Assembly: GCF_001320245.1 (NCBI RefSeq)
Contig: NZ_BCBA01000007.1
Coordinates: 183,807 to 247,806 of the forward strand
DNA: 64,000 nucleotides
Direction: 5' to 3'
Origin: Pseudomonas sp. NBRC 111124
Lineage (GTDB): Bacteria > Pseudomonadota > Gammaproteobacteria > Pseudomonadales > Pseudomonadaceae
The notes beneath the pieces are model-generated. The model did not search any database, was not told where the DNA came from, and saw only the letters and a program-made list of their open reading frames with translations. Both the position numbers and the translations under genes were made by a program. Shown in pieces: positions 19,007-29,973 of the stretch (the stretch's first letter is position 1; every line of letters begins with the position of its first letter).

Positions 19007-19027
19007 TTACCCACAAACTTATCCACA
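19007..19027 (+). promoter_or_regulatory. Tandem DnaA-box-like pair upstream of dprA
   Basis: TTACCCACA (19007-19015) and the consensus TTATCCACA (19019-19027) lie in direct orientation 12 bp apart in the def/dprA divergent region, 47 bp before the dprA start. DnaA control of dprA and/or def is a possibility; binding is not shown by sequence alone. Confidence 0.45.
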
Positions 19028-19073
19028 AGTTGTGCCACGTAGATGGCCCATTTTTCGATCAAGGATGATCCCT

Positions 19074-20171
19074 ATGCCGATTAACCATTCGTCGCCCTGT
19101 CCGCCAGCCGAACTGGAGGCGCGATTACGTCTGCACCGCCTCCCAGAGACGGGATTACGACGCTTTCGCACCCTGCTCGAAGCCTTTGGCAGTGCTTCTT
19201 CGGCACTCAGCGCTCCCGGCCCCGCCTGGCGCGCGTTGGGTATACCACAAGCCACCATCGATGCGCGGCGCAGTGGCGAAGTACGTGATGGTGCATTGGC
19301 TGCAATGGCCTGGTTAGAGGGCCCGGGCCAGCATTTGCTGATGTGGGACAGCCCTGACTACCCAGCGCTGCTGGGGGAAATCGACGATGCACCACCGCTG
19401 CTTTTCGTGGCTGGCAATACAGCACTGCTTGACCGACCTCAGCTGGCCATTGTGGGCAGCAGACGTGCCACACCTCCGGCACTCGACACCGCCAGGGCAT
19501 TTTCCCGCTACCTGGCGCAAGCCGGTTTCACCATCACCAGCGGGCTTGCCCTGGGCATTGATGGTGCCGCTCATCGGGCAGCCCTGGAGGTCGGCGGGGG
19601 CACCATTGCTGTGCTGGGAACAGGCTTGCAAAAACTTTATCCACAACGCCACCGCGACCTTGCGCGGATGATGGTCGACAGGGGCGGGGCACTGGTGTCC
19701 GAGTACCCGCTCGATGCTGGGCCGTTGCCGGGCAACTTCCCGCGGCGCAATCGCATCATCAGCGGCTTGTCGCTTGGCGTGCTGGTGGTCGAAGCCAGCC
19801 TTGCCAGCGGTTCGTTGATCACCGCCCGCCTGGCGGCAGAGCAAGGCCGCGAGGTGTACGCGATTCCTGGGTCTATTCACCACCCGGCGGCCAAGGGGTG
19901 CCATCAGCTGATCCGCGATGGCGCACTGTTGGTGGAGAGCGTGGAACAGATACTGGAAAGCCTGCGCGGTTGGCAAAACTTGCCGCCCGCTGGTGCGGAA
20001 AAACCGGCGCATCCGCTGCTTGCCCTGTTGCATGCCGCGCCACAGACTAGCGAAAACCTGGCCCACTTCAGTGACCGGCCGCTGGCCGAGGTGCTGGCGC
20101 AGCTGACGGAACTGGAGCTTGAAGGTCGGGTCAGCAATGTCGCCGGGCGTTGGTTTGCCCGCGCCGGCTAA
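19074..20171 (+). CDS. dprA: DNA processing protein DprA (Smf)
   Basis: 365 residues from ATG 19074, AAGGA eight bases upstream; in-frame ATGs at 18987 and 19065 lack ribosome sites, and 19065 overlaps the chosen one. The Rossmann-like DprA domain carries [35 protein letters not shown] and [20 protein letters not shown]; a C-terminal winged-helix domain follows. It loads RecA on incoming single-stranded DNA during transformation, although P. putida is not known as readily competent. tsaC follows 41 bp downstream, the common dprA-tsaC order. Confidence 0.95.
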   Translation: MPINHSSPCPPAELEARLRLHRLPETGLRRFRTLLEAFGSASSALSAPGPAWRALGIPQATIDARRSGEVRDGALAAMAWLEGPGQHLLMWDSPDYPALLGEIDDAPPLLFVAGNTALLDRPQLAIVGSRRATPPALDTARAFSRYLAQAGFTITSGLALGIDGAAHRAALEVGGGTIAVLGTGLQKLYPQRHRDLARMMVDRGGALVSEYPLDAGPLPGNFPRRNRIISGLSLGVLVVEASLASGSLITARLAAEQGREVYAIPGSIHHPAAKGCHQLIRDGALLVESVEQILESLRGWQNLPPAGAEKPAHPLLALLHAAPQTSENLAHFSDRPLAEVLAQLTELELEGRVSNVAGRWFARAG

Positions 20172-20212
20172 GTACACTGCGCGCAAGCAAGGTTAAAGGC
20201 GGAGAAACGCAA

Positions 20213-20770
20213 ATGGTGAGCAGTTTTCGTGTGCAACAAGCCGCACGTGAGATCCGGGCGGGCGCAGTCATCGCCTACCCGACGGAGGCGGTCTGGGGCC
20301 TGGGCTGCGACCCATGGAACGAGGACGCGGTGTATCGCCTGCTGGCGCTGAAGTCACGGCCTGTGGATAAAGGGCTGATTCTGATAGCCGACAACATCCG
20401 CCAGTTCGACTTCCTGTTCGAGGATTTTCCTGAAGACTGGATCGACCGCATGGGCAGCACCTGGCCAGGGCCGAACACCTGGCTGGTGCCGCATCAGGAC
20501 CTGTTGCCCGAGTGGGTGACCGGGCAGCATGACACTGTGGCGCTGCGGGTCAGTGACCATCCGCTGGTGCGTGAACTGTGCGCGCTGGTGGGGCCGCTGA
20601 TTTCCACCTCGTGCAACCCGGGCGGGCGCCCGGCGGCGAAGACCCGTTTGCGGGTGGAGCAGTACTTCCATGGCCAGCTGGACCTGGTGCTCGGTGGGGC
20701 GCTGGGGGGGCGGAAGAATCCGAGTGTGATTCGGAACCTCGCTACTGGCGAGGTCGTTCGGCCGGGCTGA
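20213..20770 (+). CDS. tsaC: Threonylcarbamoyl-AMP synthase (YrdC/RimN)
   Basis: 185 residues from ATG 20213, GGAG eight bases upstream. The YrdC/Sua5 fold is recognisable from [19 protein letters not shown], the nucleotide-binding region [14 protein letters not shown] and the later [14 protein letters not shown]. It makes threonylcarbamoyl-AMP from Thr, bicarbonate and ATP for the t6A37 modification of tRNAs. Short form without the Sua5 C-terminal domain, typical of TsaC. Confidence 0.95.
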   Translation: MVSSFRVQQAAREIRAGAVIAYPTEAVWGLGCDPWNEDAVYRLLALKSRPVDKGLILIADNIRQFDFLFEDFPEDWIDRMGSTWPGPNTWLVPHQDLLPEWVTGQHDTVALRVSDHPLVRELCALVGPLISTSCNPGGRPAAKTRLRVEQYFHGQLDLVLGGALGGRKNPSVIRNLATGEVVRPG

Positions 20771-20795
20771 CTCATACAATGGGCCTGGCGCAATA

Positions 20796-20886
20796 CCCTG
20801 TGGGAGCGGGCGCGCCCGCGAACAACGGCGGAGCCGGTGCCATCTATCGCGGTGGCTGCTTCGCGGGCACGCCCGCTCCCACAGGG
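20796..20886. repeat. REP/BIME pair B
   Basis: CCCTGTGGGAGCGGGCG at its left end is complementary to the right end CGCCCGCTCCCACAGGG. It lies between convergent tsaC and qor, as for the other REP pairs in the window. Confidence 0.9.
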
Positions 20887-20919
20887 GGATGATCTACTGG
20901 TTTGAGAGCAGTGTTCGGC

Positions 20920-21897
20920 TCAAGGCAGCAGGACAGTAGAGCCGACAGTCCTGCGCGCCGACAGCTCTGCCTGCGCCTTCGCTGCCTCGCTCAACGGATA
21001 CCGCTGCTGGATATCCACAACCAGTTTGCCACCGGCAATCATCGCAAACAGATCATCCGCCATGGCCTGAGTATTCTCGGCATTGTTGGCATAGGTCGCC
21101 AATGTCGGCCGGGTCACATACAGCGACCCCTTGGCCGACAGGATCCCCAGATTCACCCCGCTCACCGCGCCCGAAGCATTGCCGAAGCTCACCATCAGCC
21201 CGCGCGGGCGCAGGCAGTCCAGCGAGGTCAGCCAAGTGTCGGCGCCAACGCCGTCATACACCACCGGGCACTTCTTGCCATCGGTCAGCTCCAGCACCCG
21301 CTTGGCCACGTCCTCGCGGCTGTAGTCGATGGTTTCCCACGCCCCCAGCGCCTTCGCTCGCTCGGCCTTTTCGGCGGAACTGACGGTACCGATCAGCTTG
21401 GCGCCCAAGGCCTTGGCCCACTGGCATGCCAGCGAACCGACGCCACCGGCTGCGGCATGGAACAGGATGACGTCACCCGCTTTCACCTCATAGGTCTGTT
21501 TCAGCAGGTACTGCACGGTCAGCCCCTTGAGCATCACCGCTGCCGCCTGCTCGAAGCTGATGTTGTCGGGCAGCTTGACCAGGTTGGCCTCTGGCAGCGT
21601 ATGCACCTCACTGTAGGCGCCAAGGGGGCCGCCGGCATGGGCCACGCGGTCACCGACCTGGAGCCGGGTCACGCCTTCGCCCACCGCCTCGACCACGCCC
21701 GCTGCCTCGGTACCCAGGCCAGAAGGCAGGGACGGCGGTGCATAAAGCCCGCTGCGGAAGTAAGTGTCGATGAAGTTCAGGCCGATCGCATGGTTGCGCA
21801 CGCGCACCTGCTGCGGCCCGGGTGGGGCGGGTTCGAATTCCACAAGCTGCAGCACTTCCGGGCCGCCATGCTGGCTGAACTGGATACGCTTGGCCAT
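20920..21897 (-). CDS. qor: NADPH:quinone reductase (zeta-crystallin type)
   Basis: 325 residues, ATG 21897. It belongs to the zinc-free medium-chain dehydrogenases: KRIQFSQHGGPEVLQLVEF start, HAAAGGVGSLACQWAKALGA with the nucleotide-binding glycines, and no catalytic-zinc cysteine cluster. It reduces quinones with NADPH by one-electron transfer and has been linked to redox stress. Divergent from hemF, an arrangement also known in P. aeruginosa. Confidence 0.93.
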   Translation of the reverse strand: MAKRIQFSQHGGPEVLQLVEFEPAPPGPQQVRVRNHAIGLNFIDTYFRSGLYAPPSLPSGLGTEAAGVVEAVGEGVTRLQVGDRVAHAGGPLGAYSEVHTLPEANLVKLPDNISFEQAAAVMLKGLTVQYLLKQTYEVKAGDVILFHAAAGGVGSLACQWAKALGAKLIGTVSSAEKAERAKALGAWETIDYSREDVAKRVLELTDGKKCPVVYDGVGADTWLTSLDCLRPRGLMVSFGNASGAVSGVNLGILSAKGSLYVTRPTLATYANNAENTQAMADDLFAMIAGGKLVVDIQQRYPLSEAAKAQAELSARRTVGSTVLLP

Positions 21898-21954
21898 CTC
21901 GCACTCCTGTTGTCGGGATCGGGAAAAGGCCTTCTATCGGACGCCTTTGCTTGA

Positions 21955-22944
<990 letters not shown>

Positions 22945-22969
22945 GCCTGTGGATAAACAAGGAGTCGCC

Positions 22970-23794
22970 ATGGACCAGTACGTCGTTTTCGGTAACCCCA
23001 TCGGCCACAGCAAGTCGCCGCTGATCCACCGCCTGTTCGCCGAACAGACCGGCCAGGACTTGGAATACACCACCTTGCTGGCGCCTGTGGATGAATTCAG
23101 CGATTGCGCGCGCGGTTTCTTCAAGCAAGGCAGCGGCGGCAACGTCACCGTGCCGTTCAAGGAAGAAGCTTATCGCCTGTGTGACAGCCTGACCTCGCGT
23201 GCCCAGCGCGCCGGTGCGGTGAACACGCTGAGCAAGCTGGCTGACGGCACACTGCAGGGCGACAACACCGACGGCGCCGGGCTGGTACGTGACCTGACGG
23301 TGAACGCCGGGGTCGAGCTGACCGGCAAGCGCATTCTCATCCTCGGCGCTGGTGGCGCCGTGCGCGGCGTGCTGGAGCCGATCTTGGCGCACCAGCCGCA
23401 GTCGCTGGTGATTGCCAACCGTACCGTGGAGAAGGCCGAGCAGCTGGCGCGGGAGTTCGACGAACTGGGGCCGGTGGTGGCCAGCGGGTTTGCCTGGCTG
23501 CAGGAGCCGGTGGACGTGATCATCAACGCCACCTCGGCAAGCTTGGCTGGTGAGCTGCCTCCGATTGCCGACAGCCTGGTCGAGGCGGGGCGCACGGTGT
23601 GCTACGACATGATGTATGGCAAGGAGCCGACGCCGTTTTGCGTGTGGGCCGAGAGGCTGGGAGCGGCAAAGGTGCTGGATGGCTTGGGGATGCTGGCTGA
23701 GCAGGCGGCTGAGGCCTTCTTCATCTGGCGTGGGGTGCGGCCGGATACGGCGCCTGTGTTGGCTGAGCTTCGCCGACAGCTGGCCCGGGGCTGA
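22970..23794 (+). CDS. aroE: Shikimate dehydrogenase (NADP+)
   Basis: 274 residues, ATG 22970 with AAGGAG five bases upstream. SKSPLIH (shikimate binding), [11 protein letters not shown] with the catalytic lysine, NTDGAGL with its partner aspartate, and [12 protein letters not shown] for NADP are all present. It reduces 3-dehydroshikimate to shikimate in aromatic amino acid synthesis. The upstream gap contains a DnaA-box sequence (22948-22956) directly after the hemF stop. Confidence 0.97.
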   Translation: MDQYVVFGNPIGHSKSPLIHRLFAEQTGQDLEYTTLLAPVDEFSDCARGFFKQGSGGNVTVPFKEEAYRLCDSLTSRAQRAGAVNTLSKLADGTLQGDNTDGAGLVRDLTVNAGVELTGKRILILGAGGAVRGVLEPILAHQPQSLVIANRTVEKAEQLAREFDELGPVVASGFAWLQEPVDVIINATSASLAGELPPIADSLVEAGRTVCYDMMYGKEPTPFCVWAERLGAAKVLDGLGMLAEQAAEAFFIWRGVRPDTAPVLAELRRQLARG

Positions 23795-23815
23795 TTACTC
23801 CCAGCATTGCACTTT

Positions 23816-23906
23816 CCCTGTGGGAGCGGGCGAGCCCGCGAAGAAGCCACCGCGGTGGATGGCACCTGCTTTGCCGGTGTTCGCAGGTGAACCCGCTCCC
23901 ACAAGG
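23816..23906. repeat. REP/BIME pair C
   Basis: CCCTGTGGGAGCGGGCGAG on the left is matched on the right by ACCCGCTCCCACAAGGG, less perfectly than in the other pairs. It separates convergent aroE from the choline-binding protein gene. Confidence 0.85.
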
Positions 23907-23921
23907 GGGGATGAGCTGTAA

Positions 23922-24845
23922 TCACAGCTTGGCTTTGACGGCCTCCAGTGCATCGCCATCAGCCTTGGTAGTCACCCCCGCCAACCACCCTTCCAGCCGC
24001 TCGGGATGCTGTTTTACCCAAGCCTTGGCCGCTTCATCGAAGCTGATCTTCTTATCCACAACCTCGGCCATGATGGTGTTTTCCATGTCCAGGGTGAAAC
24101 TCAGGTTACCCAGCAGCTTGGCCGCATTCGGGCAGGCTTGTGGATAACCCTTGCGGGTCAGCGTGTACACCTCGCCCTTGCTGCCGAACCACTTCTCGCC
24201 GCCCGTCAGGTAGTGCATCTTCAGCTTCACGTTCATCGGGTGCGGCGTCCAGCCGAGGAAGGTGATGAACTGCTGCTTCTTCACTGCCCTGTCCACCTGC
24301 GCGAGCATCGCCTGCTCGCTGGACTCCACCAGCTTCCACTGGCCCAGGCCGAATTCGTTCTTGTCGATGATTTCCTTGAGCGACAGGTTTGCTGGGGCGC
24401 CGGAGCCGATGCCGTAGAGCTTCTTATCGAACTGGTCGGCATGCTTCTGCAGGTCGGCGAAGTCTTTCACGCCGGCGTTCCACACGTAATCCGGTACCGC
24501 CAGGGTGAACTCGGTGCCTTCGAGGTTGCGCGACAGCTTTTGCACAACGCCATTGGCGATGAACTTGTCATGGAAACCCTGCTGCGCCGGCATCCAGTTG
24601 CCGAGGAAGGCATCGATCCGGCCGTCCTTGAGGCCGCCGTAAATGATCGGCACCGCCAGGCTGTCAATCTTCACCTGGTAGCCCAGGCTTTCCAGCAGCA
24701 GCCGTGCGACCGCGTTGGTCGAGGCAATGTCGCTCCAGCCGGGGTCGGCCATTTTCACGGTGCTGCATTGTGTGTCGCCGTCGGCGGCGTGGGCCGTGGC
24801 GGTGGCTAGAGCCAGGGCGAGTACAAAGGGGGAGAACGTGTGCAT
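23922..24845 (-). CDS. ABC-type choline/betaine-class substrate-binding protein
   Basis: 307 residues from ATG 24845, AGAGG six bases upstream. A classical signal peptide (FVLALALATATAHA) is followed by a mature OpuAC-type domain (KMADPGWSDIASTNAVARLLLESLGY), the fold of ChoX/ProX periplasmic binding proteins. It lies 14 bp downstream of betC on the same strand, so it probably captures choline or choline-O-sulfate. No permease or ATPase gene is adjacent, so it must work with a transporter encoded elsewhere, as known for pseudomonad Cbc systems with interchangeable binding proteins. Confidence 0.85.
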   Translation of the reverse strand: MHTFSPFVLALALATATAHAADGDTQCSTVKMADPGWSDIASTNAVARLLLESLGYQVKIDSLAVPIIYGGLKDGRIDAFLGNWMPAQQGFHDKFIANGVVQKLSRNLEGTEFTLAVPDYVWNAGVKDFADLQKHADQFDKKLYGIGSGAPANLSLKEIIDKNEFGLGQWKLVESSEQAMLAQVDRAVKKQQFITFLGWTPHPMNVKLKMHYLTGGEKWFGSKGEVYTLTRKGYPQACPNAAKLLGNLSFTLDMENTIMAEVVDKKISFDEAAKAWVKQHPERLEGWLAGVTTKADGDALEAVKAKL

Positions 24846-24859
24846 GGCGGCCTCTTTTC

Positions 24860-26377
24860 TCAATCCAGGGGTGCGGGCTGTGGATAACGTGCCTTGCGCT
24901 CGAGGTCGTCGAGATTGATGTGGTTGCGCATGTACTGTTGGCTGGCGTCCACCAGCGGTTGGTGGTCCCAGCTTTTCAGCTTGCCGATGGCCAGCGCCTC
25001 GGCCACCAGGCGGCGGCGGCGTTGGCTGGCCAGCACTTGCTGGCGCAGGCTGGGCATATCCCAGCGTTGGCGTGCTTCATCGACAAATGCCTGCAGCAGC
25101 GTCTGGTGGTCCGGGCTGCCGGTGAGGTTCTCCCGCTCGTGCGGGTCGTGGCTCAGGTCATAGAGTAGGCAGGGGTCGTCTTCGCTGTACACGAATTTGT
25201 ACGGCCCACGGCGGATCATCATCAGCGGGCCGACGGTGCCTTCGGCCATGTATTCGCCGATGACTTCGTCATGGCCGCCCTGCCCTTGCAGGTGGCCGAG
25301 CAGCGAGCGGCCGTCCAGGTGCAAGTTGTTATCCACAGCGCCACCGGCCAGTTCGACCAAGGTCGGCAGCAGGTCGCAGGTCGACACCGAGGCGCTGACC
25401 CGGCCTGCTTCAAAGCGCTTGGGCGCGTGGATCAGCAGCGGCACCCGCGCCGACATCTCGAACCAGTGCATCTTGTACCAGAGGCCGCGCTCGCCAAGCA
25501 TGTCGCCGTGGTCACCGGAGAACACGATCAGGGTGTCGTCGGCCAAGTGGCATTCTTCCAGTGTCTGCAGCAGCTGGCCGATGTTGTCATCGATGTAGCT
25601 GCAGGCGCCAAAGTAGGCACGGCGGGCGTCGCGGATCTTGTCCACAGGCAGCGGTTTGTTCCACAGGTCATAGACCTTGAGCAGGCGCTGCGAGTGGGGG
25701 TCGAGTTCTGCCTGGTTGAACTCGGCGTGGGGCATGGGGATATCCACAGCCTCGTAGCGATCCCAGTAGCGTTTGGGGATGGTGTACGGGTCGTGCGGGT
25801 GGGTCATGGACACGGTCAGGCAGAACGGTCGGCCGTCGTTTTCGCGCACGTGATCGTAGAGATACTGGCGCGCCTTGAACACTACCTCTTCGTCGAAATC
25901 CAGCTGGTTGGTACGCACGCACGGGCCGGCTTGCAGCACCGAGGCCATGTTGTGGTACCAGCTCGGGCGCACGTCCGGCTCGTCCCAGTTCACCGCCCAG
26001 CCGTAATCGGCCGGATAGATGTCGCTGGTGAGGCGCTCTTCATAGCCGTGCAATTGGTCCGGGCCACAGAAGTGCATCTTGCCCGACAACGCGGTGCGGT
26101 AGCCCAGGCGGCGCAGGTAGTGTGCATAAGTCGGCACGTCGGCGGGAAAATCGGCCGCGTTGTCGTAGGCACCGATGCGACTCGGCAGCTGACCGCTGAC
26201 CAGGGTGAAGCGAGACGGTGCGCACAGCGGGCTGTTGCAGTAGGCCGAGTTGAACACCACGGCCTGCTCGGCGAGGCGGCTCAGGTGTGGCATCTGGATC
26301 GGCGTAGGGCCGTAGATAGGCAGCAAGGGCGCGGCCATCTGGTCGGCCATGATGAACAGGATATTCGGGCGCGTCAT
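24860..26377 (-). CDS. betC: Choline sulfatase
   Basis: 505 residues from ATG 26377, GGAAG five bases upstream; ATG 26389 in frame has no ribosome site. The sulfatase signature CAPSR starts at Cys52, the residue converted to formylglycine; NILFIMADQM near the start provides the metal-binding aspartate, and HYLRRLGYRTALSGKMHF is typical. It hydrolyses choline-O-sulfate to choline and sulfate in the cytoplasm, giving carbon, nitrogen, sulfur or osmoprotectant precursor. Divergent LysR gene and downstream binding protein complete the choline-sulfate cluster. Confidence 0.94.
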   Translation of the reverse strand: MTRPNILFIMADQMAAPLLPIYGPTPIQMPHLSRLAEQAVVFNSAYCNSPLCAPSRFTLVSGQLPSRIGAYDNAADFPADVPTYAHYLRRLGYRTALSGKMHFCGPDQLHGYEERLTSDIYPADYGWAVNWDEPDVRPSWYHNMASVLQAGPCVRTNQLDFDEEVVFKARQYLYDHVRENDGRPFCLTVSMTHPHDPYTIPKRYWDRYEAVDIPMPHAEFNQAELDPHSQRLLKVYDLWNKPLPVDKIRDARRAYFGACSYIDDNIGQLLQTLEECHLADDTLIVFSGDHGDMLGERGLWYKMHWFEMSARVPLLIHAPKRFEAGRVSASVSTCDLLPTLVELAGGAVDNNLHLDGRSLLGHLQGQGGHDEVIGEYMAEGTVGPLMMIRRGPYKFVYSEDDPCLLYDLSHDPHERENLTGSPDHQTLLQAFVDEARQRWDMPSLRQQVLASQRRRRLVAEALAIGKLKSWDHQPLVDASQQYMRNHINLDDLERKARYPQPAPLD

Positions 26378-26439
26378 GGTGGCTTCCATCGTTGAGGATT
26401 ATGCGAACCGCTTGCCTACCAAGATGCGACTGTGGATAA

Positions 26440-26456
26440 CATGGGTAAAGCCCATG
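26440..26456. promoter_or_regulatory. Candidate LysR operator between betC and its regulator
   Basis: CATGGG-TAAAG-CCCATG is a perfect six-base inverted repeat with a five-base centre, and it contains the T-N11-A of LysR boxes (T26442, A26454). It is 63 bp from the betC start and 30 bp from the regulator start, suiting control of both. Confidence 0.55.
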
Positions 26457-26485
26457 ACGGGCAATGTCTGGGATTAGCTTTGCTT

Positions 26486-27385
26486 ATGTTTGATTACCTT
26501 GCCGGGTTGTCGCTGGATGCCTTGCGCGTGTTCGAGGCCGCTGCCCGCTTGCGTGGCTTTACCGCAGCCGCGCTGGAACTGGGCACAACGCAACCGGCAG
26601 TAAGCCAACAGGTGAAGCGCCTGGAGGCGCAGCTCGGCACACGCTTGTTCGACCGCATCTACCGCGGCATCGAGCTGACCGAGGCCGGCCAGCTGCTGTT
26701 CGAGCAGGTACATCAAGGGTTGCAGGCCATGGATGATGGCCTTGCCCTGGCCAGTGGGCGCGGCCAGCGTGAAGTGCTGCAGGTGGCCACCGACTTTGCG
26801 TTTGCGGCGTTCTGGCTGATGCCACGGCTACAGCGCTTTCACGAGGCTTATCCACAGGTGGACGTGAGCCTGGTGACCGGCGAGCGCAGCCAGGGGATGC
26901 TGCGCCCGGATATCGATGTGGCGGTGCTGTTTGGTGATGGGCGCTTCCATCAGGGCGAGAGCCGCTGGTTGTTCGACGAGGAGGTTTTCCCGGTCTGCAG
27001 CCCACGGCTGACCCATGGCAAACCCTTGTCAGCCGTGGCTTTGCAACGATTGCCATTGCTCCATTTGCGCGGTGAGCAGGCCAGCCGATGGTTTGATTGG
27101 GCGGGCGTGTTTCGCGGGTACGGCGTGGCCAGCCCGCCGCCGCCCGGGCAGTTGCGGTTCGATAACTACACCCTGCTGATTCAAGCGGCGATTGCCGGGC
27201 AAGGGGTGGCGATTGGCTGGGGGCACCTAGTGGATGGGTTGGTGGAACAAGGGCTGCTGTGCCGGCCGTTGCAGGGCAGTTTGCGCTCGACGCGGGGGTA
27301 TTACGCGGTGTTGCCGCCGCGCAAGCGACGCGGGGCGCTGATCGAACGGTTCGTGGATTGGCTGGAGCAGGAGCGCCGTCAGTAG
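26486..27385 (+). CDS. LysR-family choline-sulfate utilisation regulator
   Basis: 299 residues from ATG 26486; an alternative in-frame ATG at 26441 lies inside the predicted operator and is less likely, although no strong ribosome site is seen for either. HTH in residues 1-60: LDALRVFEAAARLRGFTAAALELGTTQPAVSQQ. The remainder is a LysR effector domain. It is divergent from betC and resembles the choline-sulfate-utilisation transcription factor family. It probably activates betC and the binding-protein gene with choline sulfate or choline as inducer, which is inferred. Confidence 0.88.
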   Translation: MFDYLAGLSLDALRVFEAAARLRGFTAAALELGTTQPAVSQQVKRLEAQLGTRLFDRIYRGIELTEAGQLLFEQVHQGLQAMDDGLALASGRGQREVLQVATDFAFAAFWLMPRLQRFHEAYPQVDVSLVTGERSQGMLRPDIDVAVLFGDGRFHQGESRWLFDEEVFPVCSPRLTHGKPLSAVALQRLPLLHLRGEQASRWFDWAGVFRGYGVASPPPPGQLRFDNYTLLIQAAIAGQGVAIGWGHLVDGLVEQGLLCRPLQGSLRSTRGYYAVLPPRKRRGALIERFVDWLEQERRQ

Positions 27386-27435
27386 CGGCGAGTTCGGCGT
27401 ATAGTCATACGCATCGTTCGTCTTCAGGAGTTATC

Positions 27436-27768
27436 GTGCAGAGGATCAAGGGTTACCACGCTCACGTTTACTACGACGCCTCGACCATCGAGCAGGCTCG
27501 TGAACTGTGCGAGGAGGCGGCGCGGCTGTTTCCTGTGACCATGGGGCGCATGCACCAGAAACCGGTCGGGCCGCACCCGGACTGGAGCTGCCAGCTGGCC
27601 TTCGAGCCGGAGTTCGTGGGGGTGGTGTTGCCTTGGTTGGCGCTGTATCGGAAGGGGTTAGTGGTGTTTCTTCATCCGCTGACCGGGGATGAGCTGGCGG
27701 ATCACCGGGATCATGCGATCTGGATGGGGGCTGTGAGGCCTTTGGATCTATCGATTTTCGGTGGATAG
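27436..27768 (+). CDS. DOPA 4,5-dioxygenase family protein
   Basis: 110 residues from GTG 27436, AGGAG five bases upstream. IKGYHAHVYYD, RMHQKPVGPHPDWSCQLAF and FLHPLTGDELADHRDHAIWMG are the histidine-bearing blocks of the DOPA_dioxygen family (about 110 residues). Fungal members cleave DOPA extradiol; the bacterial substrate is generally unknown. It follows the LysR gene by 50 bp but has its own ribosome site; no catechol pathway genes are near, so function is open. Confidence 0.85.
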   Translation: MQRIKGYHAHVYYDASTIEQARELCEEAARLFPVTMGRMHQKPVGPHPDWSCQLAFEPEFVGVVLPWLALYRKGLVVFLHPLTGDELADHRDHAIWMGAVRPLDLSIFGG

Positions 27769-27781
27769 CCTGTGCTGGCCT

Positions 27782-27867
27782 CTTCGCGGGGCGAGCCCGC
27801 TCCTACAGGGGTATCACAGGGCCTGAGGCTGGCGCTGTACCTGTAGGAGCGGGCTTGCCCCGCGAAG
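27782..27867. repeat. REP/BIME pair D
   Basis: The left arm (27782-27808) beginning CTTCGCGGGGC is the reverse complement of the right arm (27841-27867) with a single mismatch over 27 bp. This pair has CTCCTACAG ends rather than CTCCCACAG. It lies between the convergent dioxygenase gene and trpA. Confidence 0.92.
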
Positions 27868-27880
27868 CAGGCGGCGCGGT

Positions 27881-28690
27881 TTAGCGACGGGCGCCGCGCA
27901 CACCTTCAGCCAGTGCCGAGCAAAGGCTCAGCACGTCGTTCACTGCCTGAGCTGGCTCTTTGGCCTGGGCAATCTTGTCGACCAGCGCTGACCCCACCAC
28001 CACACCATCAGCCAGGCGCGCGATCGCGGCAGCCTGCTCCGGCGTACGAATACCGAAACCAACGCTGATCGGCAAATCGGTGTGCCGACGCAGGCGGGCA
28101 ATTGCCTCGGTCACGTGCTCGGTAGTCGCCGAGCCGGCACCAGTCACGCCCGCCACCGACACGTAATAGACGAACCCGGAGCTGCGCTCCAGCACCCGCG
28201 GCAGGCGCGCGTCGTCGGTGGTTGGGGTGGTCAGGCGAATGAAGTCGATGCCCGCAGCCTGGGCCGGGGTGGCCAGCTCGGCGTCATGCTCTGGCGGCAG
28301 GTCGACAATGATCAGGCCATCGACGCCGGCGGCCTTGGCTTGGGTGACAAACTTATCCACACCGAAGCGGTGGATCGGGTTGTAGTAACCCATCAGCACG
28401 ATTGGCGTGGTGTGGTTATCCACACGGAATTCGCGAACCATCTGCAGGGTCTTCGCCAGTGTCTGGCCGGCTTCCAGGGCGCGCAGGGTGGCGAGCTGGA
28501 TGGCCACGCCGTCGGCCATCGGGTCGGTGAACGGCATGCCCAGTTCGATCACGTCGGCGCCAGCTGCCGGCAGGCCCTTGAGGATCTGCAGCGAAGCGTC
28601 GTAGCCCGGGTCGCCGGCAGTGACGAAGGTGACCAGCGCGGCGCGGCCTTCGGCCTTCAGTTCGGCGAAGCGTTGTTCAAGACGGCTCAT
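27881..28690 (-). CDS. trpA: Tryptophan synthase alpha chain
   Basis: 269 residues, ATG 28690. [13 protein letters not shown] contains catalytic Glu49 and Asp60; [13 protein letters not shown] is the phosphate-binding loop. It cleaves indole-3-glycerol phosphate and channels indole to TrpB. The trpB stop overlaps its start (ATGA). As in other pseudomonads, trpBA is separated from trpE/GDC and controlled by TrpI. Confidence 0.98.
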   Translation of the reverse strand: MSRLEQRFAELKAEGRAALVTFVTAGDPGYDASLQILKGLPAAGADVIELGMPFTDPMADGVAIQLATLRALEAGQTLAKTLQMVREFRVDNHTTPIVLMGYYNPIHRFGVDKFVTQAKAAGVDGLIIVDLPPEHDAELATPAQAAGIDFIRLTTPTTDDARLPRVLERSSGFVYYVSVAGVTGAGSATTEHVTEAIARLRRHTDLPISVGFGIRTPEQAAAIARLADGVVVGSALVDKIAQAKEPAQAVNDVLSLCSALAEGVRGARR

Positions 28691-29904
28691 GCCTGTTTCT
28701 CCTGGGCTGCCATGTGGTTCATCACGGTTTGCATGTCTTTGTCGCCGCGGCCGGACAGGCAGATCACCATCAGGTGGTCCTTGGGCAGGTTCGGTGCGCG
28801 CTTGATCGCTTCGGCCAGCGCGTGGGAGCTTTCCAGGGCCGGAATGATGCCTTCCAGGCGGCAGCTGGCGTGGAACGCATCCAGTGCTTCGTCGTCAGTG
28901 ATGCTGACGTACTCGACGCGTTTCACTTCGTGCAGGTAGGCGTGCTCGGGGCCGATGCCCGGGTAGTCGAGGCCGGCAGAAATCGAGTGGGCGTCGGTGA
29001 TCTGGCCGTCTTCGTCCTGCAGCAGGTAGGTGCGGTTACCGTGAAGCACGCCCGGTACGCCGCCGTTCAGGCTGGCGGCATGCTTGTCGGTGTGCACGCC
29101 GTGGCCGCCGGCTTCGACGCCGATGATCTGTACGCTCGGTTCTTCGAGGAACTCATGGAACAGGCCCATGGCGTTGGAGCCACCGCCCACGCAGGCGATC
29201 AGGCTGTCCGGCAGGCGGCCTTCCTTCTCTTGCAGCTGGGCGCGGGTTTCTTTGCCGATGATCGACTGGAAGTCACGGACCATCGCCGGGTACGGGTGCG
29301 GGCCGGCCACGGTGCCGATCAGGTAGAAGGTATCGTCGACGTTGGTGACCCAGTCGCGCAGGGCTTCGTTCATGGCATCTTTCAAGGTGCCGGTGCCCGC
29401 GGTGACCGGGACGATCTCAGCGCCCAGCAGTTTCATGCGGAACACGTTGGCCTGTTGGCGCTCGATGTCGGTGGCACCCATGTAGATCACGCAAGGCAGG
29501 CCGAAGCGCGCAGCGACAGTGGCGGTGGCCACGCCGTGCATGCCAGCACCGGTTTCGGCGATCAGGCGCTTCTTGCCCATGCGCTTGGCCAGCAGCACCT
29601 GGCCGATGCAGTTGTTCACCTTGTGCGCGCCGGTGTGGTTGAGCTCTTCACGCTTGAAGAAGATCTTCGCGCCGCCGCAGTGCTCGGTCAGGCGCTCGGC
29701 GAAGTACAGCGGGTTCGGGCGGCCGATGTAGTCGCGCTGGAAGTAGGCGAGTTCTTCGAGGAACTTGGGGTCGGCCTTGGCCGCTTCGTATTCGCGGGCC
29801 AGGTCCAGCACCAGCGGCATCAGGGTTTCGGCCACGTAGCGGCCGCCGAACGAGCCGAACAGGCCGTTGGCGTCGGGGCCGGGACGGTATTGGGACTGGG
29901 TCAT
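28687..29904 (-). CDS. trpB: Tryptophan synthase beta chain
   Basis: 405 residues from ATG 29904 with GGAG seven bases upstream. HTGAHKVNN contains the PLP lysine (Lys95); [12 protein letters not shown] and [12 protein letters not shown] are the other PLP-site motifs. It condenses indole with serine to tryptophan. First gene of trpBA, divergent from trpI. Confidence 0.98.
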   Translation of the reverse strand: MTQSQYRPGPDANGLFGSFGGRYVAETLMPLVLDLAREYEAAKADPKFLEELAYFQRDYIGRPNPLYFAERLTEHCGGAKIFFKREELNHTGAHKVNNCIGQVLLAKRMGKKRLIAETGAGMHGVATATVAARFGLPCVIYMGATDIERQQANVFRMKLLGAEIVPVTAGTGTLKDAMNEALRDWVTNVDDTFYLIGTVAGPHPYPAMVRDFQSIIGKETRAQLQEKEGRLPDSLIACVGGGSNAMGLFHEFLEEPSVQIIGVEAGGHGVHTDKHAASLNGGVPGVLHGNRTYLLQDEDGQITDAHSISAGLDYPGIGPEHAYLHEVKRVEYVSITDDEALDAFHASCRLEGIIPALESSHALAEAIKRAPNLPKDHLMVICLSGRGDKDMQTVMNHMAAQEKQA

Positions 29905-29973
29905 GGAGCGCTCCAAGGCGTGATGAATGAGTGATGGGCTTTACTCTAACCACGGCAAGCCCAGCTGAAAACC

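Noticed and set aside
18987..19073. Upstream start for dprA giving a longer N-terminus
   Set aside because: No ribosome site, and it would translate the DnaA-box promoter region; AAGGA supports 19074.
27436..27768. DOPA-dioxygenase gene as part of the choline-sulfate cluster
   Set aside because: Has its own ribosome site, no logical link to choline, and only follows the regulator by chance orientation.
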